A DNA stretch of 64,000 nucleotides from Actinoplanes sp. SE50/110 (lineage in GTDB: Bacteria; Actinomycetota; Actinomycetes; Mycobacteriales; Micromonosporaceae), in assembly GCF_900119315.1 (NCBI RefSeq), contig NZ_LT827010.1:6543001-6607000 (forward strand). The letters are read 5' to 3'. A program made the position numbers and the translations under genes. The notes beneath the pieces are model-generated. The model had not been told where the DNA came from. It saw only the letters and a program-made list of their open reading frames with translations, and did no database searches. Within the stretch, counting starts at the first letter, position 1. Each line of letters starts with the position of its first letter. Shown here one piece after another: positions 8,244 to 16,595 of this stretch.

Positions 8244-9143
8244 TCAGCGGCGGCGGGAGAGGGCTACGCCGGTCAGGGCGACGGCGCCGCCGGCCAGGGC
8301 GAGCAGGTGCGGGGTTTCCGCGAGCAGGGGCCAGGCCAGCAGGATGGTCAGCGGCGGAACCAGGTAGGTGGTGACGCCGAGGCGGCCGGCGGTCATCCGG
8401 GTCAGGGCGTACGCCCAGGTGCCGAAGGCCAGGGCGGTGGGGATCAGGCCCAGGTAGACGACGCCGGCGATCGAGGCGGGCGGAGCGGTGCGCAGGTCGT
8501 GCAGGAGACCGCCGGTGAACGGGAGCGTGGTCAGCATGCCGACGGTGCAGGCCATCTGGGTCACCTGCAACGCGGGGAGGCGGCGCAGGGCCGGCTTCTG
8601 CAGGGTGACACCGACCGCCCAGGCGGCCGCCGCCAGCAGGCACAGGGCGACGCCGAGCGGGTCGGCGGCGCTGCCGCCGCGGCCGGCGAACCCGATCAGC
8701 AGGACGCCGCAGAACGCCACCCCGGCGCCGATCAGCAGGCGGCGCGGGAAGCCCTCGCCGAGGAAGACGCCGGCCAGGACGGCGATCAGGATCGGGCCGA
8801 CGTTGACCAGCATCGCCGAGGTGCCGGCGTCGAGGCGTTGCTCGGCGGCGTTCAGGGCGACGTTGTAGAGACCGAACCAGATCACCCCGACGCCGGCGAC
8901 CAGGGACCACTCGCGGGCGGTGGGGCGGACCCAGCCGCGGGTGATCAGCAGGGCGGCGGTGAGCGCGACGGTGCCGGTGGCGAGGCGGCCGAGGGCGAGC
9001 GGGCCGGCGCCGAAGTGGGCGTGTACGGCGCGGATCGCGACGAAGGCCGAGGCCCAGGCGGTGACGGTGACCACGACAGCGGTGAGCACGGTGATCGAGG
9101 GACGGACGCGGGCCGGGGCGACGGGGGTGGACATGCGGGTCAC
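8244..9143 (-). CDS. EamA/DMT-superfamily transporter, 299 aa
   Basis: Ten hydrophobic segments arranged as two EamA repeats (about residues 15-145 and 160-297), the usual layout and length of drug/metabolite transporters. The second half of repeat two ends with VTTYLVPPLTILLAW and a short Arg tail. It is probably an inner-membrane exporter or metabolite permease; the substrate cannot be read from sequence. It is divergent from the acetyltransferase gene at 9253 with about 110 bases of shared upstream region. Confidence 0.88.
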   Translation of the reverse strand: MTRMSTPVAPARVRPSITVLTAVVVTVTAWASAFVAIRAVHAHFGAGPLALGRLATGTVALTAALLITRGWVRPTAREWSLVAGVGVIWFGLYNVALNAAEQRLDAGTSAMLVNVGPILIAVLAGVFLGEGFPRRLLIGAGVAFCGVLLIGFAGRGGSAADPLGVALCLLAAAAWAVGVTLQKPALRRLPALQVTQMACTVGMLTTLPFTGGLLHDLRTAPPASIAGVVYLGLIPTALAFGTWAYALTRMTAGRLGVTTYLVPPLTILLAWPLLAETPHLLALAGGAVALTGVALSRRR

Positions 9144-9252
9144 CGTAGACCGCCGACGGTTCGGCGGTCACCGCAGTGTCCAGGGCCGGGGCCGGCTCAC
9201 GGCCACGCGCGGCGATCAGCGCCATCGTGCCGGATTTCTGCGATTATGCGGC

Positions 9253-9792
9253 ATGACCGTTCTCCATTCGGTGCACACCGCGGACCTGAGCCCGAGTGAC
9301 CGCAGCCGGATCCGGGATCTGCTGGACGACGCGTTCGGCGGCCGGTTCGACGATCACGACTGGGAGCACGCACTCGGCGGACTGCACATTCTGATCAGCG
9401 TGGACGGCACCCTGATCGCGCACGGTTCGGTGGTCCGCCGGCAGTTCCTGCACCAGGGCCGGTCGGTGCGGTGCGGGTACGTGGAAGCGGTCGCGGTGCA
9501 TCCGGCGCATCGGCGGCGCGGATTCGGCTCAGCGGTGATGACCGAGGCGGAGCGGCTGATCGACCACGGGTACGCGCTGGGCGGGCTGTCCGCGTCGGCC
9601 TCCGCTGTCGATCTCTATCGGGGGCGGGGGTGGCGGCGCTGGCCGGGCGGGACCGCGGTGCTCGGGCCGGCCGGCGTCACGCCGACGCCCGGGGACGACG
9701 ACAGCACGCTGCTGCGGCTCGTCCCGGGCGGCACACCACTGAGCGTCACCGACCCGGTGGTCTGCGACTGGCGCGACGGCGACGTCTGGTGA
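9253..9792 (+). CDS. aminoglycoside 2'-N-acetyltransferase, AAC(2')-I family, 179 aa
   Basis: GNAT-fold protein. The acetyl-CoA binding segment is VEAVAVHPAHRRRGFGSAV (about residues 77-95), and the family features DWEHALGG (about 37-44), CGYVEAVAV and the C-terminal CDWRDGDVW are all present, as in mycobacterial and actinomycete AAC(2')-I enzymes, which are also about 180 residues long. Family members transfer acetyl from acetyl-CoA to the 2' amino group of aminoglycosides, and chromosomal copies may have housekeeping roles. Nothing nearby is an aminoglycoside pathway, so this looks like an intrinsic gene. ATG 9253 follows a short upstream spacer; longer in-frame starts would run into the divergent promoter region. 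Confidence 0.9.
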   Translation: MTVLHSVHTADLSPSDRSRIRDLLDDAFGGRFDDHDWEHALGGLHILISVDGTLIAHGSVVRRQFLHQGRSVRCGYVEAVAVHPAHRRRGFGSAVMTEAERLIDHGYALGGLSASASAVDLYRGRGWRRWPGGTAVLGPAGVTPTPGDDDSTLLRLVPGGTPLSVTDPVVCDWRDGDVW

Positions 9793-9794
9793 GT

Positions 9795-9817
9795 CCGGCG
9801 GTTCCACGGCCCGCCGG
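9795..9817. terminator. hairpin between convergent acetyltransferase and lipoprotein genes
   Basis: Stem CCGGCGG/CCGCCGG with a nine-base loop, filling the 25 bases between the two stops. It probably serves both genes. Confidence 0.45.
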
Positions 9818-10378
9818 TCAGCCCGCCAACAGCGCCTTGGCGACGTCGAGGATCGCGGTGACGCCGGGATCGGCCGGCTTGCCGCAGTCCGCCACGGTCA
9901 CGCTGCCGGCCGGCCGGGTGATCTGGTAGACGAACCCGTCGGAGCAGGCACCCGCCGGCGGGACGGCCGCGCCACGGGGCATCGGGGCCGCCAGGGCGCG
10001 GCGCAGGCCGGTCATCATGGCCGGCGGCACCGTGACGTGCCGCGCCTTCTGCCCGCGCCGGGTCACCGTCGCGGCGCCGTCCGCATCGATCGACACCCGG
10101 TCGTCGACGCCGGCGATGCCCCCGGTGCGGGTGATCACCACCGGGAAGGCGGCGGCGTCCGCCACCGCCGTGGACGGCGCGGCCGGGACCGCGGCGGAGG
10201 TCACGGCCGGCGAGCCGGCCGGGGAGGCGGGCGTGGACCCGGGCGTGGACACCGGTGACGACGCGACCGGGGATGTCGCCGGGGACCCGGCCGCGGTGGT
10301 GCCGGTCGAGCAGCCGGCGAGTCCGGCGATCAGCAGGGCCGGCAGCACGCGCGCGGCGAAAGCATTTCTCATCAGCAT
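9818..10378 (-). CDS. secreted lipoprotein of unknown function, 186 aa
   Basis: The N-terminus has a basic start, a hydrophobic core and the lipobox LAGC at about residues 20-23, so it is a probable lipoprotein. A Pro/Ser/Thr/Ala-rich low-complexity linker spans about residues 25-75, followed by a globular domain of about 100 residues containing two Cys likely to be disulfide-bonded (GACSDGF and VADCGKP). I do not recognise the domain. Start ATG 10378 is used; ATG 10372 is also possible. Confidence 0.75.
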   Translation of the reverse strand: MLMRNAFAARVLPALLIAGLAGCSTGTTAAGSPATSPVASSPVSTPGSTPASPAGSPAVTSAAVPAAPSTAVADAAAFPVVITRTGGIAGVDDRVSIDADGAATVTRRGQKARHVTVPPAMMTGLRRALAAPMPRGAAVPPAGACSDGFVYQITRPAGSVTVADCGKPADPGVTAILDVAKALLAG

Positions 10379-10729
10379 TCCCGGAGTTCGGTGGATAGGC
10401 CGGGAGGCGATTCTAGACGACCGGCACCCGCTCCGTATTCCATAACCCTTCTTAAATGTAACCCACCGTGACGTGCCGCTATGACGTTCTGCTACCGACA
10501 GGTAACCCCATGCGGTAGAAGATCTCCGTACGGTGACCGAAGTTTTAAGGGTTTCTTATTTCCATTGCCGCCGGCCTATTCGTTGCGGATGCTCGCGTCG
10601 AACCGACGAGAGTGCGGCGGCCGCGAGCCGGCCCCGCCGTCCGCGCTCTCCCGCACACCCCGGGCCGACCGGGCAACGCCGGGCACGATCCGGTGTGCCG
10701 ATGGCGCGGGACCCCTCAAGGAGCAACGC
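10379..10729. promoter_or_regulatory. upstream region of the secreted protease
   Basis: About 350 bases between the divergent lipoprotein and protease genes. Inverted repeat CTACCG (10492-10497) and CGGTAG (10513-10518) lie 15 bases apart, and a looser pair AACCCTT-C-TTAAA (10445-10456) and TTTTAAGGGTTT (10543-10554) brackets them. These are candidate operators. AAGGAG at 10718-10723 is the protease ribosome binding site. Confidence 0.4.
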
Positions 10730-12724
10730 TTGAAGCACAAAGTCGCGCTGGCGACGACCCTGACGGCCGTCACCGTCGCGGGTTCCATCGCACTCACCAT
10801 GCCGCAGGGCAACGCGGCCACCACCGCGGGTCATCAGCCGCCTGCGGCCGATGGGCCGGCGCCGGTGGCGTTGGCCACGTCCTCGGCCGCGGATCTGGTC
10901 GCCAAGAAGCCGAAGGCGTTTTTCAAGAGTCGGTTCGACAGGCTTGATCGGCGTCAGGTGGTCAGTCAGAACGGTTTGCAGTATGTGGTGTACGAGCGGA
11001 CCTATCGGGGTTTGCCGGTGCATGGTGGTGATGCGGTGGTGGTCACCGACAGCCGCGGCCGGGTGCTCAACGAGTATGTTGCGCAGGAGCAGGCGTTGTC
11101 GGTTCCGGTGACCGCGAAGGTTTCGGCGGCCGCGGCGGCGCGGACCGCGCAGAAGCAGTTGGTCAAGGTGAGCGCGGTGTCTCCGGCGGCGTTGCAGGTG
11201 GTGGCGCAGGGTGCCGGTGTGCTGGCGTACGAGGTGGTCGTGGCGGGTGCCAAGCGTGCTGCCGGCGGTGTGGTGCCGAGTAATCTGCATGTGTTCGTGG
11301 ATGCCACCACGGGCAAGGTGCTGCCGGAGCTGACCCGGGACGACATCGTCGACGCGGCCGGGCACGGCGCCTACTACGGTGATGTGACGTTCGACGACAC
11401 CAGCAGCGGCGGCCGGTTCACCATGAGTGACCCGAAGCGTCCCGGTCTGCAGTGTGGCGGGCAGAACGGTGTCGCGTTGAGCAAGGCCACCGACAGTTGG
11501 GGTGGTGGCGCGGCCACCGACCAGGAGACCGGTTGTGTCGATGCGATGTTCGTGGTCTCCCGCGAGTGGGACATGCTGCACGACTGGCTGGGCCGTAACG
11601 GTATCGACGGTAACGGGCATGCTTTCCCGATCCGTGAAGGCCTCAACGATGTGAACGCGTTCTGGAACGGCTCCCGGGTCGAGATCGGGCATTCCTCGGA
11701 CGGTCGGCGGCTGCTCAACACGATCGACGTGTTGGGTCACGAGTTCGGTCACGCGATCAACCAGTTCACCCCGGGCGGGTCCAGCGGCGGCAACGAGGCC
11801 GGCGGCATGAACGAGTCGACCGGTGACATCTTCGGCGCGTTGACCGAGTTCTTCGCCAACAATCCCCTGGACAAGGGTGACTACACCGTCGGTGAGTTGG
11901 CGAACCTGACCGGTAACGGGCCGATCCGTAACATGGCGGACCCGTCGAAGCTGGGTGACCCGAACTGTTTCTCCAGCGCGATCCCGAACACCGAGGTGCA
12001 CTCGGCGGCCGGGCCGCAGAACCACTGGTTCTATCTGCTGGCCGAGGGTTCGCGCCCGACTGATGGTCAGCCGGTCAGTCCGACCTGCAACAACAGCACG
12101 GTCACCGGGGTCGGGATCCGGAAGGCCGGTCAGATCTACATGGCCACGCTGATGCGTAAGACCACCGGCTGGAACCACGCCAAGGCCCGGGCCGCCTCGG
12201 TCGCCGCGGCCGCCCAACTGTTCGGCAACGGCACCGAATGCGCCACCGTCAAAGCCGCCTGGGACGCCGTCAGCGTACCGGCCGGCACCGGCGAACCGTC
12301 CTGCACCGGCGCCGGCACCCCGGTGCGGACCCCCACCGCCACACCGCCGCAGACCCCGACCGCCACGCCGTCGCGCAGCCCGGCCACCTCGCCGACGTCC
12401 GCTCCGGCGCCGTCCGGGGCCTGCCAGAGCGGGTTCGCGTCGCACGCCACCGGCCAGATCGGCGAGGGCGCCACCGTGGTGGGCGCGTCGTTCACCGCGC
12501 GCCGTGGCCGGCAGACCGCCTGCCTGGCCGGACCGTCCGGCACCGACTTCGACCTGTACCTGGACCGCAACGTCGGCGGCCGGTGGACCACCGTGGCGAA
12601 ATCGACCGGGGAGACGTCCCGCGAGGCGATCACCTTCAGCGCCGCGGCCGGGACCTACCGGTACCGGGTGGTGTCGTACGCCGGCTCGGGCAAGGCCGTG
12701 CTCGGCTGGAACGCCCCGGCCTGA
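10730..12724 (+). CDS. secreted M4 (thermolysin-like) zinc metalloprotease with PPC domain, 664 aa
   Basis: The start is TTG 10730, six bases after a perfect AAGGAG; the frame is open further upstream but lacks a better site. Signal peptide at residues 1-32, then a FTP/PepSY-type propeptide (about 40-185), then the M4 catalytic domain with zinc motif HEFGH (about 337-341) and the third ligand in NESTGD (about 363). A Thr/Pro linker leads to a C-terminal pre-peptidase-type domain (about 560-664, FDLYLDRN, YRYRVVSY). Exported and self-processed endopeptidase by family knowledge, used for extracellular protein degradation. It is monocistronic and followed by a strong hairpin. Confidence 0.93.
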   Translation: MKHKVALATTLTAVTVAGSIALTMPQGNAATTAGHQPPAADGPAPVALATSSAADLVAKKPKAFFKSRFDRLDRRQVVSQNGLQYVVYERTYRGLPVHGGDAVVVTDSRGRVLNEYVAQEQALSVPVTAKVSAAAAARTAQKQLVKVSAVSPAALQVVAQGAGVLAYEVVVAGAKRAAGGVVPSNLHVFVDATTGKVLPELTRDDIVDAAGHGAYYGDVTFDDTSSGGRFTMSDPKRPGLQCGGQNGVALSKATDSWGGGAATDQETGCVDAMFVVSREWDMLHDWLGRNGIDGNGHAFPIREGLNDVNAFWNGSRVEIGHSSDGRRLLNTIDVLGHEFGHAINQFTPGGSSGGNEAGGMNESTGDIFGALTEFFANNPLDKGDYTVGELANLTGNGPIRNMADPSKLGDPNCFSSAIPNTEVHSAAGPQNHWFYLLAEGSRPTDGQPVSPTCNNSTVTGVGIRKAGQIYMATLMRKTTGWNHAKARAASVAAAAQLFGNGTECATVKAAWDAVSVPAGTGEPSCTGAGTPVRTPTATPPQTPTATPSRSPATSPTSAPAPSGACQSGFASHATGQIGEGATVVGASFTARRGRQTACLAGPSGTDFDLYLDRNVGGRWTTVAKSTGETSREAITFSAAAGTYRYRVVSYAGSGKAVLGWNAPA

Positions 12725-12734
12725 CCGGGATTCC

Positions 12735-12769
12735 GCGGTGCCGGGACCGCGCGGCGGTCCCGGCACCGC
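12735..12769. terminator. strong hairpin after the M4 protease gene
   Basis: A perfect 16-base-pair stem with a three-base GCG loop starts 11 bases after the stop codon. No U run follows, so it may act as an intrinsic GC-type terminator or as an mRNA-stabilising hairpin. Confidence 0.65.
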
Positions 12770-13198
12770 CGTCTGTCGTACAGGATTGAACTATACGGTT
12801 TATTACTTGCAATGCGAAATGTTTGATGTTGATTAGATCACCCTAATTTTTTCGCCCGGTTATAGCGCGCTTCGCGGCGAAATATGCGGAAAGCCCCGGC
12901 ACTCGGCTTGGTAGTGTCCTGCTACCCGCGGGGAGATCAAAAACGGGGGAATCCCTCCGCGGAACAGACGCCTCTCCCCATTCATCGGCCCGTTCCCGAC
13001 GAGCCGGTGAATACTGTCGCGCACCGCACCGGTGCCGGCAGTCCAGCGGGGTCCGGCGGTTCCATACTGGGGGGTGCCGAGCCGCCGGGCCCCGCGCCCC
13101 GAGAAATCGGAAGCGGCGGAGAACGCGCGGTCGAGGCGCTGCCCGGCGTCGCATTGCTGAACGCCGAGCAGCGGATTACCGAACGCCGACCGGCAGGG
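12770..13198. other. intergenic region between convergent protease and alpha-galactosidase genes
   Basis: About 430 bases. The first 80 or so are distinctly AT-rich (GGTTTATTACTTGC, CCCTAATTTTTTCGC); the remainder is GC-rich without a convincing gene. No function is assigned. Confidence 0.4.
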
Positions 13199-14812
13199 TC
13201 AGCTCAGCGTCCACTTCTGATTGCTGCCGCCGTTGCAGGTCCACAGTTCGACGAGCGTGTTGTTGGCGGTGGCGGCGCCGGTCACGTCCAGGCAGAGGCC
13301 GGACTGCACGCCGGTGATGGTGCCGTCGGCGTTGACCGTCCACTGCTGATTGGTCTGGCCGTTGCAGTCCCAGATCTCCACCTTGGTGCCGTTGGTGGTC
13401 TGGTTGTTGTAGGCGTCCAGGCACTTGCCGAGGACCTGGAGCTGGTTGCCGACCCGGGTCCAGCGCTGGTTGCCGCCCCCGTTGCAGTCCCAGATGACCA
13501 CCTGGGTGCCGTTGGTGGTGCTGCTGTTCGGGTCGTCCAGGCAGCGGCCCGAGCCGGCGCCGCGGATGGTGACGACGGTGTCGGTGCCGCCGCCGGTGGT
13601 GCCGCCGGACACCCGGTACATGACCACGCCGTGCCCGGGGACGCCGGCGCTGATCGTCCCGGTGGTGCTGCCGCTGGTTCCGGCCCACAGGTCGGCCAGC
13701 CCGTAGCTGGACGCCCCGGACTTGCCGATCGCCGCGACCGTGGTGCTGATCGTGGCGGTCGCCGCGTTCTCGTTGAACAGCACCACCGACACGTCGCCGT
13801 TCGCGAGGGGTTTGGCCAGTACGTCGAGCCCGCCGGTGGAGCTGACCAGGTGACCCTGCCGACCGGCGGAGTCCTGGTCGACCGCGATCACCGAGCGGTT
13901 GCCGAGGATGGACAGCGTGGTGGCACTGGCGGTGACCAGGTTGTTGCCGGCCAACAGCGGCGCGGCCATCTCGGCCCAGAGGCTGAAGTGCGCGCGGTCC
14001 TCGGTGGCGGTCATGCCGTTGCCGACCTCCAGCATGTCCGGGTCGTTCCACCGGCCGGGCCCGGCGTAGGCGGCCAGACCCACGTTCTGGTGGAAGATCG
14101 ACAGCATGCTGGCGTAGTTCGCCTGGATGTCACCGGTGGTGCGCCACAGGTTGCCGACGTCACCGGCCCAGGTCCACGGCGCGTTCACCCCCCACTCGCA
14201 GATGCTGTAGACGATCGGCCGGCCGGTGGCGGCCAGCGCGTCACGCATCGCCGAGTACCGGGCGATGTACTGCGCGGTGGTGGTGGAGCCGCTGTTGTTG
14301 CAGTTGTCGTATTTCAGGTAGTCGACGCCCCACGCGGCGAACGAGCGCGCGTCCTGCGCCTCGTGTCCGAGGCTGCCCGGGTAGCCGGCGCAGGTGGCCG
14401 TCCCGGCGTCCTCGTAGATGCCGAGTTTCAGACCCTTGCCGTGCACGTACGCCGCGGTGCCGGCGATGCCGTCGGGAAACTTGCCGAGGTCGGGCTGCAG
14501 GTTGCCGGCCGCGTCGCGGCTCTTCTGCATCCAGCAGTCGTCGATGTTGACGTACTGGTAGCCGGCGGTCGCCAGGCCCGCCGAGACGATCTTGTCGGCG
14601 GTCTGTTTGACCAGCGCCTCCGACACGTTGCAGCCGTAGGCGTTCCAGTCGTTCCAGCCCATCGGCGGGGTGAGCGCCAGATTGTTGGGCAGCGCCTGCG
14701 CCGGGGAGGCGGCGACGCTACTGATCAAACCCGCTCCGAGCAGGAGCACCGCCGACCGGATCAGCAGCCGGCGCACGTTCGCACGTATTCCTCGACATGA
14801 ATCGGTGGTCAC
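13199..14812 (-). CDS. secreted GH27 alpha-galactosidase with C-terminal ricin-type lectin (CBM13), 537 aa
   Basis: Signal peptide at residues 1-40 (LLLGAGLISSVAASPAQA). The GH27 TIM barrel begins PPMGWNDWNAYG, has NIDDCW (about residue 90) and the nucleophile motif LKYDNC (about 168), then WAEMAAPLLAGN and an antiparallel beta domain to about 400. The C-terminal 125 residues contain repeated CLD...N-Q-W units of a ricin-B trefoil. Predicted role: release of terminal alpha-galactose from extracellular polysaccharides, with the lectin holding the substrate. The GTG start at 14812 lacks a clear ribosome binding site. The lectin gene and the divergent LacI gene immediately upstream form a small sugar-utilisation locus. 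Confidence 0.92.
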   Translation of the reverse strand: MTTDSCRGIRANVRRLLIRSAVLLLGAGLISSVAASPAQALPNNLALTPPMGWNDWNAYGCNVSEALVKQTADKIVSAGLATAGYQYVNIDDCWMQKSRDAAGNLQPDLGKFPDGIAGTAAYVHGKGLKLGIYEDAGTATCAGYPGSLGHEAQDARSFAAWGVDYLKYDNCNNSGSTTTAQYIARYSAMRDALAATGRPIVYSICEWGVNAPWTWAGDVGNLWRTTGDIQANYASMLSIFHQNVGLAAYAGPGRWNDPDMLEVGNGMTATEDRAHFSLWAEMAAPLLAGNNLVTASATTLSILGNRSVIAVDQDSAGRQGHLVSSTGGLDVLAKPLANGDVSVVLFNENAATATISTTVAAIGKSGASSYGLADLWAGTSGSTTGTISAGVPGHGVVMYRVSGGTTGGGTDTVVTIRGAGSGRCLDDPNSSTTNGTQVVIWDCNGGGNQRWTRVGNQLQVLGKCLDAYNNQTTNGTKVEIWDCNGQTNQQWTVNADGTITGVQSGLCLDVTGAATANNTLVELWTCNGGSNQKWTLS

Positions 14813-14827
14813 ACGCCGAGATTGCCA

Positions 14828-14845
14828 GAATGTTTCAAGACATTC
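14828..14845. promoter_or_regulatory. perfect dyad operator candidate upstream of the GH27 gene
   Basis: Inverted repeat GAATGT-N6-ACATTC, centred about 25 bases before the GTG start of the alpha-galactosidase. Its position would block transcription or early elongation. The LacI-type regulator encoded at 15385 is the nearest candidate to bind it. Confidence 0.5.
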
Positions 14846-14873
14846 AAGTGTGGCTATCTATGTGCGAAAATGT

Positions 14874-15299
14874 TCAGGAGCTGGAGATCCATTTCTGGTT
14901 CAGCGTCCACGTGCACGGCTGCAGCCGGACGGTGCCGTCGCCCTCGTCGGTCAGACAGGGCCCGTACCGTCCGCTGCGGATCTCCTCGATGAACCACCAG
15001 TCCTGGGCCGGGTCGCCGCCGTTGCAGGCCGCCACCCGCACCAGCGCGCCCTCGGCCCGGATGCAGTTCAGCCCGTTGTACAGCGCGCCGGTGCTCGCCT
15101 GATACCAGCGTTGACCGGGCGTCTGGTCGTCGCAGGCGCGGACGCTCAGCAGCGCGCCGACGGCGCCGCCGGTCAGGCAGCGGGTGTCGTCGGCCTTGGT
15201 GAAGACGCGGCCCTGATGCAGCGGTGGCGGGGCCGGCACCGGCGCGAACGCGGTCGTGCCGGCCACCAGAGCGGCCAGGACACGCGGGAGACGCGGCAT
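14874..15299 (-). CDS. small secreted ricin-type lectin, 141 aa
   Basis: Starting at ATG 15299 gives a short signal peptide (LPRVLAALVAGTTAFAPV) followed directly by a single beta-trefoil domain. It has three repeats with Cys pairs (CLTGG...CDD, CIRAEG...CNGG, CLTDEG...CTW) and QxW motifs (QRWYQ, QDWWF, QKWIS). Extending upstream adds residues not typical of a signal peptide. With no catalytic domain it is probably a stand-alone carbohydrate-binding protein that works with the neighbouring alpha-galactosidase. It lies 61 bases upstream of, and in the same orientation as, that gene. Confidence 0.82.
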   Translation of the reverse strand: MPRLPRVLAALVAGTTAFAPVPAPPPLHQGRVFTKADDTRCLTGGAVGALLSVRACDDQTPGQRWYQASTGALYNGLNCIRAEGALVRVAACNGGDPAQDWWFIEEIRSGRYGPCLTDEGDGTVRLQPCTWTLNQKWISSS

Positions 15300-15384
15300 G
15301 GGAGTCACTCTAGGAACTCCGGCACACCACCGCAGGCGATTGCCGGGTACACCGCCGGGTGGCGCGACGAGCAGAATGAGGATC

Positions 15385-16494
15385 ATGGCGACCATCTATG
15401 ACGTCGCGCAGCGTGCGCGGGTCTCTCCGGCCACCGTCTCCCGGGTGCTCAACGGGAACGACAGCGTCGATCCCGGGTTGGCCGACCGGGTGCGCGACGC
15501 GGTCCGCGAGCTGAACTACCGGCCCAACATGGTCGCCCGCAACCTGCGCCGCAGCCGCACCACGCTGTGGGCGGTGATCATCTCGGACGTCGAAAACCCG
15601 TTCTTCACCGCGCTCGTGCGCGGCGTCGAGGATGTCGCCCAGCGGGCCGGCTACTCGGTGGTGCTCTGCAACAGCGACGAGGACCCGGCCAAGGAGGCGC
15701 GATACGTGACCGCCGCCCTGGAGGACCGGATGGCCGGCGTGATCATCTCCAGTGCGGGCAGTACCGCGAACGTGACCCGGCTGATCGAGGCCGGCACCCC
15801 GGTGGTCGCGATCGACCGGCAGATCGGCGGCACCCGGGTGGACAGCGTGCTGGTCGACAACGAGCACGGCGCCGAGGCGGCCACCGCCCACCTGATCGGG
15901 AACGGATACCGCCGGATCGCCTGCATCACCGGGCCGGCCGCGGTCTCGACCGCCGTCCAGCGGCTGCGCGGCTACCGGCGCGCGCTGCAGACCCACAAGA
16001 TCAAGATCGATGATGCGCTGGTACGCCACGCCGACTTCCGTGAGGACGGCGGCTACACCGCGATGGCCTCGCTGCTGGACGCCGGCGAACCCCCGGACGC
16101 GGTGTTCACCGCCAACAACCTGATGACCGTCGGCGCGGTCGAGTGCCTGGTCGATCGGGGCGTCGCCATCCCGGCCGGGCTCGGCGTGATCGGCTTCGAC
16201 GAGGCGCCGGGCGCCCGGCTGCTGCGCCCGGCCCTGTCGACGGTCGCCCAGCCCACCTACGAGCTGGGACGCACCGCCGCCACGCTGCTCGCCGAACGGA
16301 TCGCCGACCCCGACCGGCCCCCGTCCACGGTCACCCTGCTGACCGAGCTGCGGATCCGGGAGAGCAGCCGGGGTCAGGCGACCGTGCAGGCCGCCCCGTT
16401 GCGCGTGACGTCGACCGGCCGCGGATCCGCGCCGGTCGACGTGCCGTTGAAGCCGAAGCTCAGCGACGCCCCGGGGGCCGGCACGCCGTGGTGA
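15385..16494 (+). CDS. LacI/GalR-family transcriptional regulator, 369 aa
   Basis: N-terminal helix-turn-helix ATIYDVAQRARVSPATVSRVL and hinge helix (residues 1-60), then a periplasmic-binding-protein-like sensor domain (about 60-335) with the usual segments IISDVENPFFTALVRG, GVIISSAG and FDEAPGARLLRP. ATG 15385 gives the canonical family N-terminus; ATG 15376 would add three residues. It is divergent from the lectin/GH27 pair, the usual arrangement for a local repressor relieved by a sugar ligand. The C-terminus has about 35 extra residues beyond the fold. Confidence 0.92.
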   Translation: MATIYDVAQRARVSPATVSRVLNGNDSVDPGLADRVRDAVRELNYRPNMVARNLRRSRTTLWAVIISDVENPFFTALVRGVEDVAQRAGYSVVLCNSDEDPAKEARYVTAALEDRMAGVIISSAGSTANVTRLIEAGTPVVAIDRQIGGTRVDSVLVDNEHGAEAATAHLIGNGYRRIACITGPAAVSTAVQRLRGYRRALQTHKIKIDDALVRHADFREDGGYTAMASLLDAGEPPDAVFTANNLMTVGAVECLVDRGVAIPAGLGVIGFDEAPGARLLRPALSTVAQPTYELGRTAATLLAERIADPDRPPSTVTLLTELRIRESSRGQATVQAAPLRVTSTGRGSAPVDVPLKPKLSDAPGAGTPW

Positions 16495-16527
16495 CCGAGG
16501 TTGGTGGCGGTCACCGCGGACCACGGC

Positions 16528-16558
16528 TTGACCTCAACCTTGGTTGAGTTCCTAACGT
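16528..16558 (+). promoter_or_regulatory. MerR-type promoter: TTGACC, 19-bp spacer with dyad, TAACGT
   Basis: The -35 box TTGACC (16528-16533) and -10 box TAACGT (16553-16558) are separated by 19 bases, longer than the normal 17. The spacer region contains the perfect dyad CTCAACC-TT-GGTTGAG (16533-16548). Long spacers with a central dyad are the signature of promoters activated by MerR/SoxR-family proteins, which untwist the DNA. The expected start site near 16565 leaves a leader of about 31 bases containing GAGGA. Confidence 0.7.
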
Positions 16559-16595
16559 TCCTCGCATGCATGGCACCGATCGCGAGGAACGGCTG

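Noticed and set aside
10481..10729. Longer N-terminus for the M4 protease
   Set aside because: The extra 83 residues do not resemble a secretion signal, while TTG 10730 has a perfect AAGGAG and begins a normal signal peptide.
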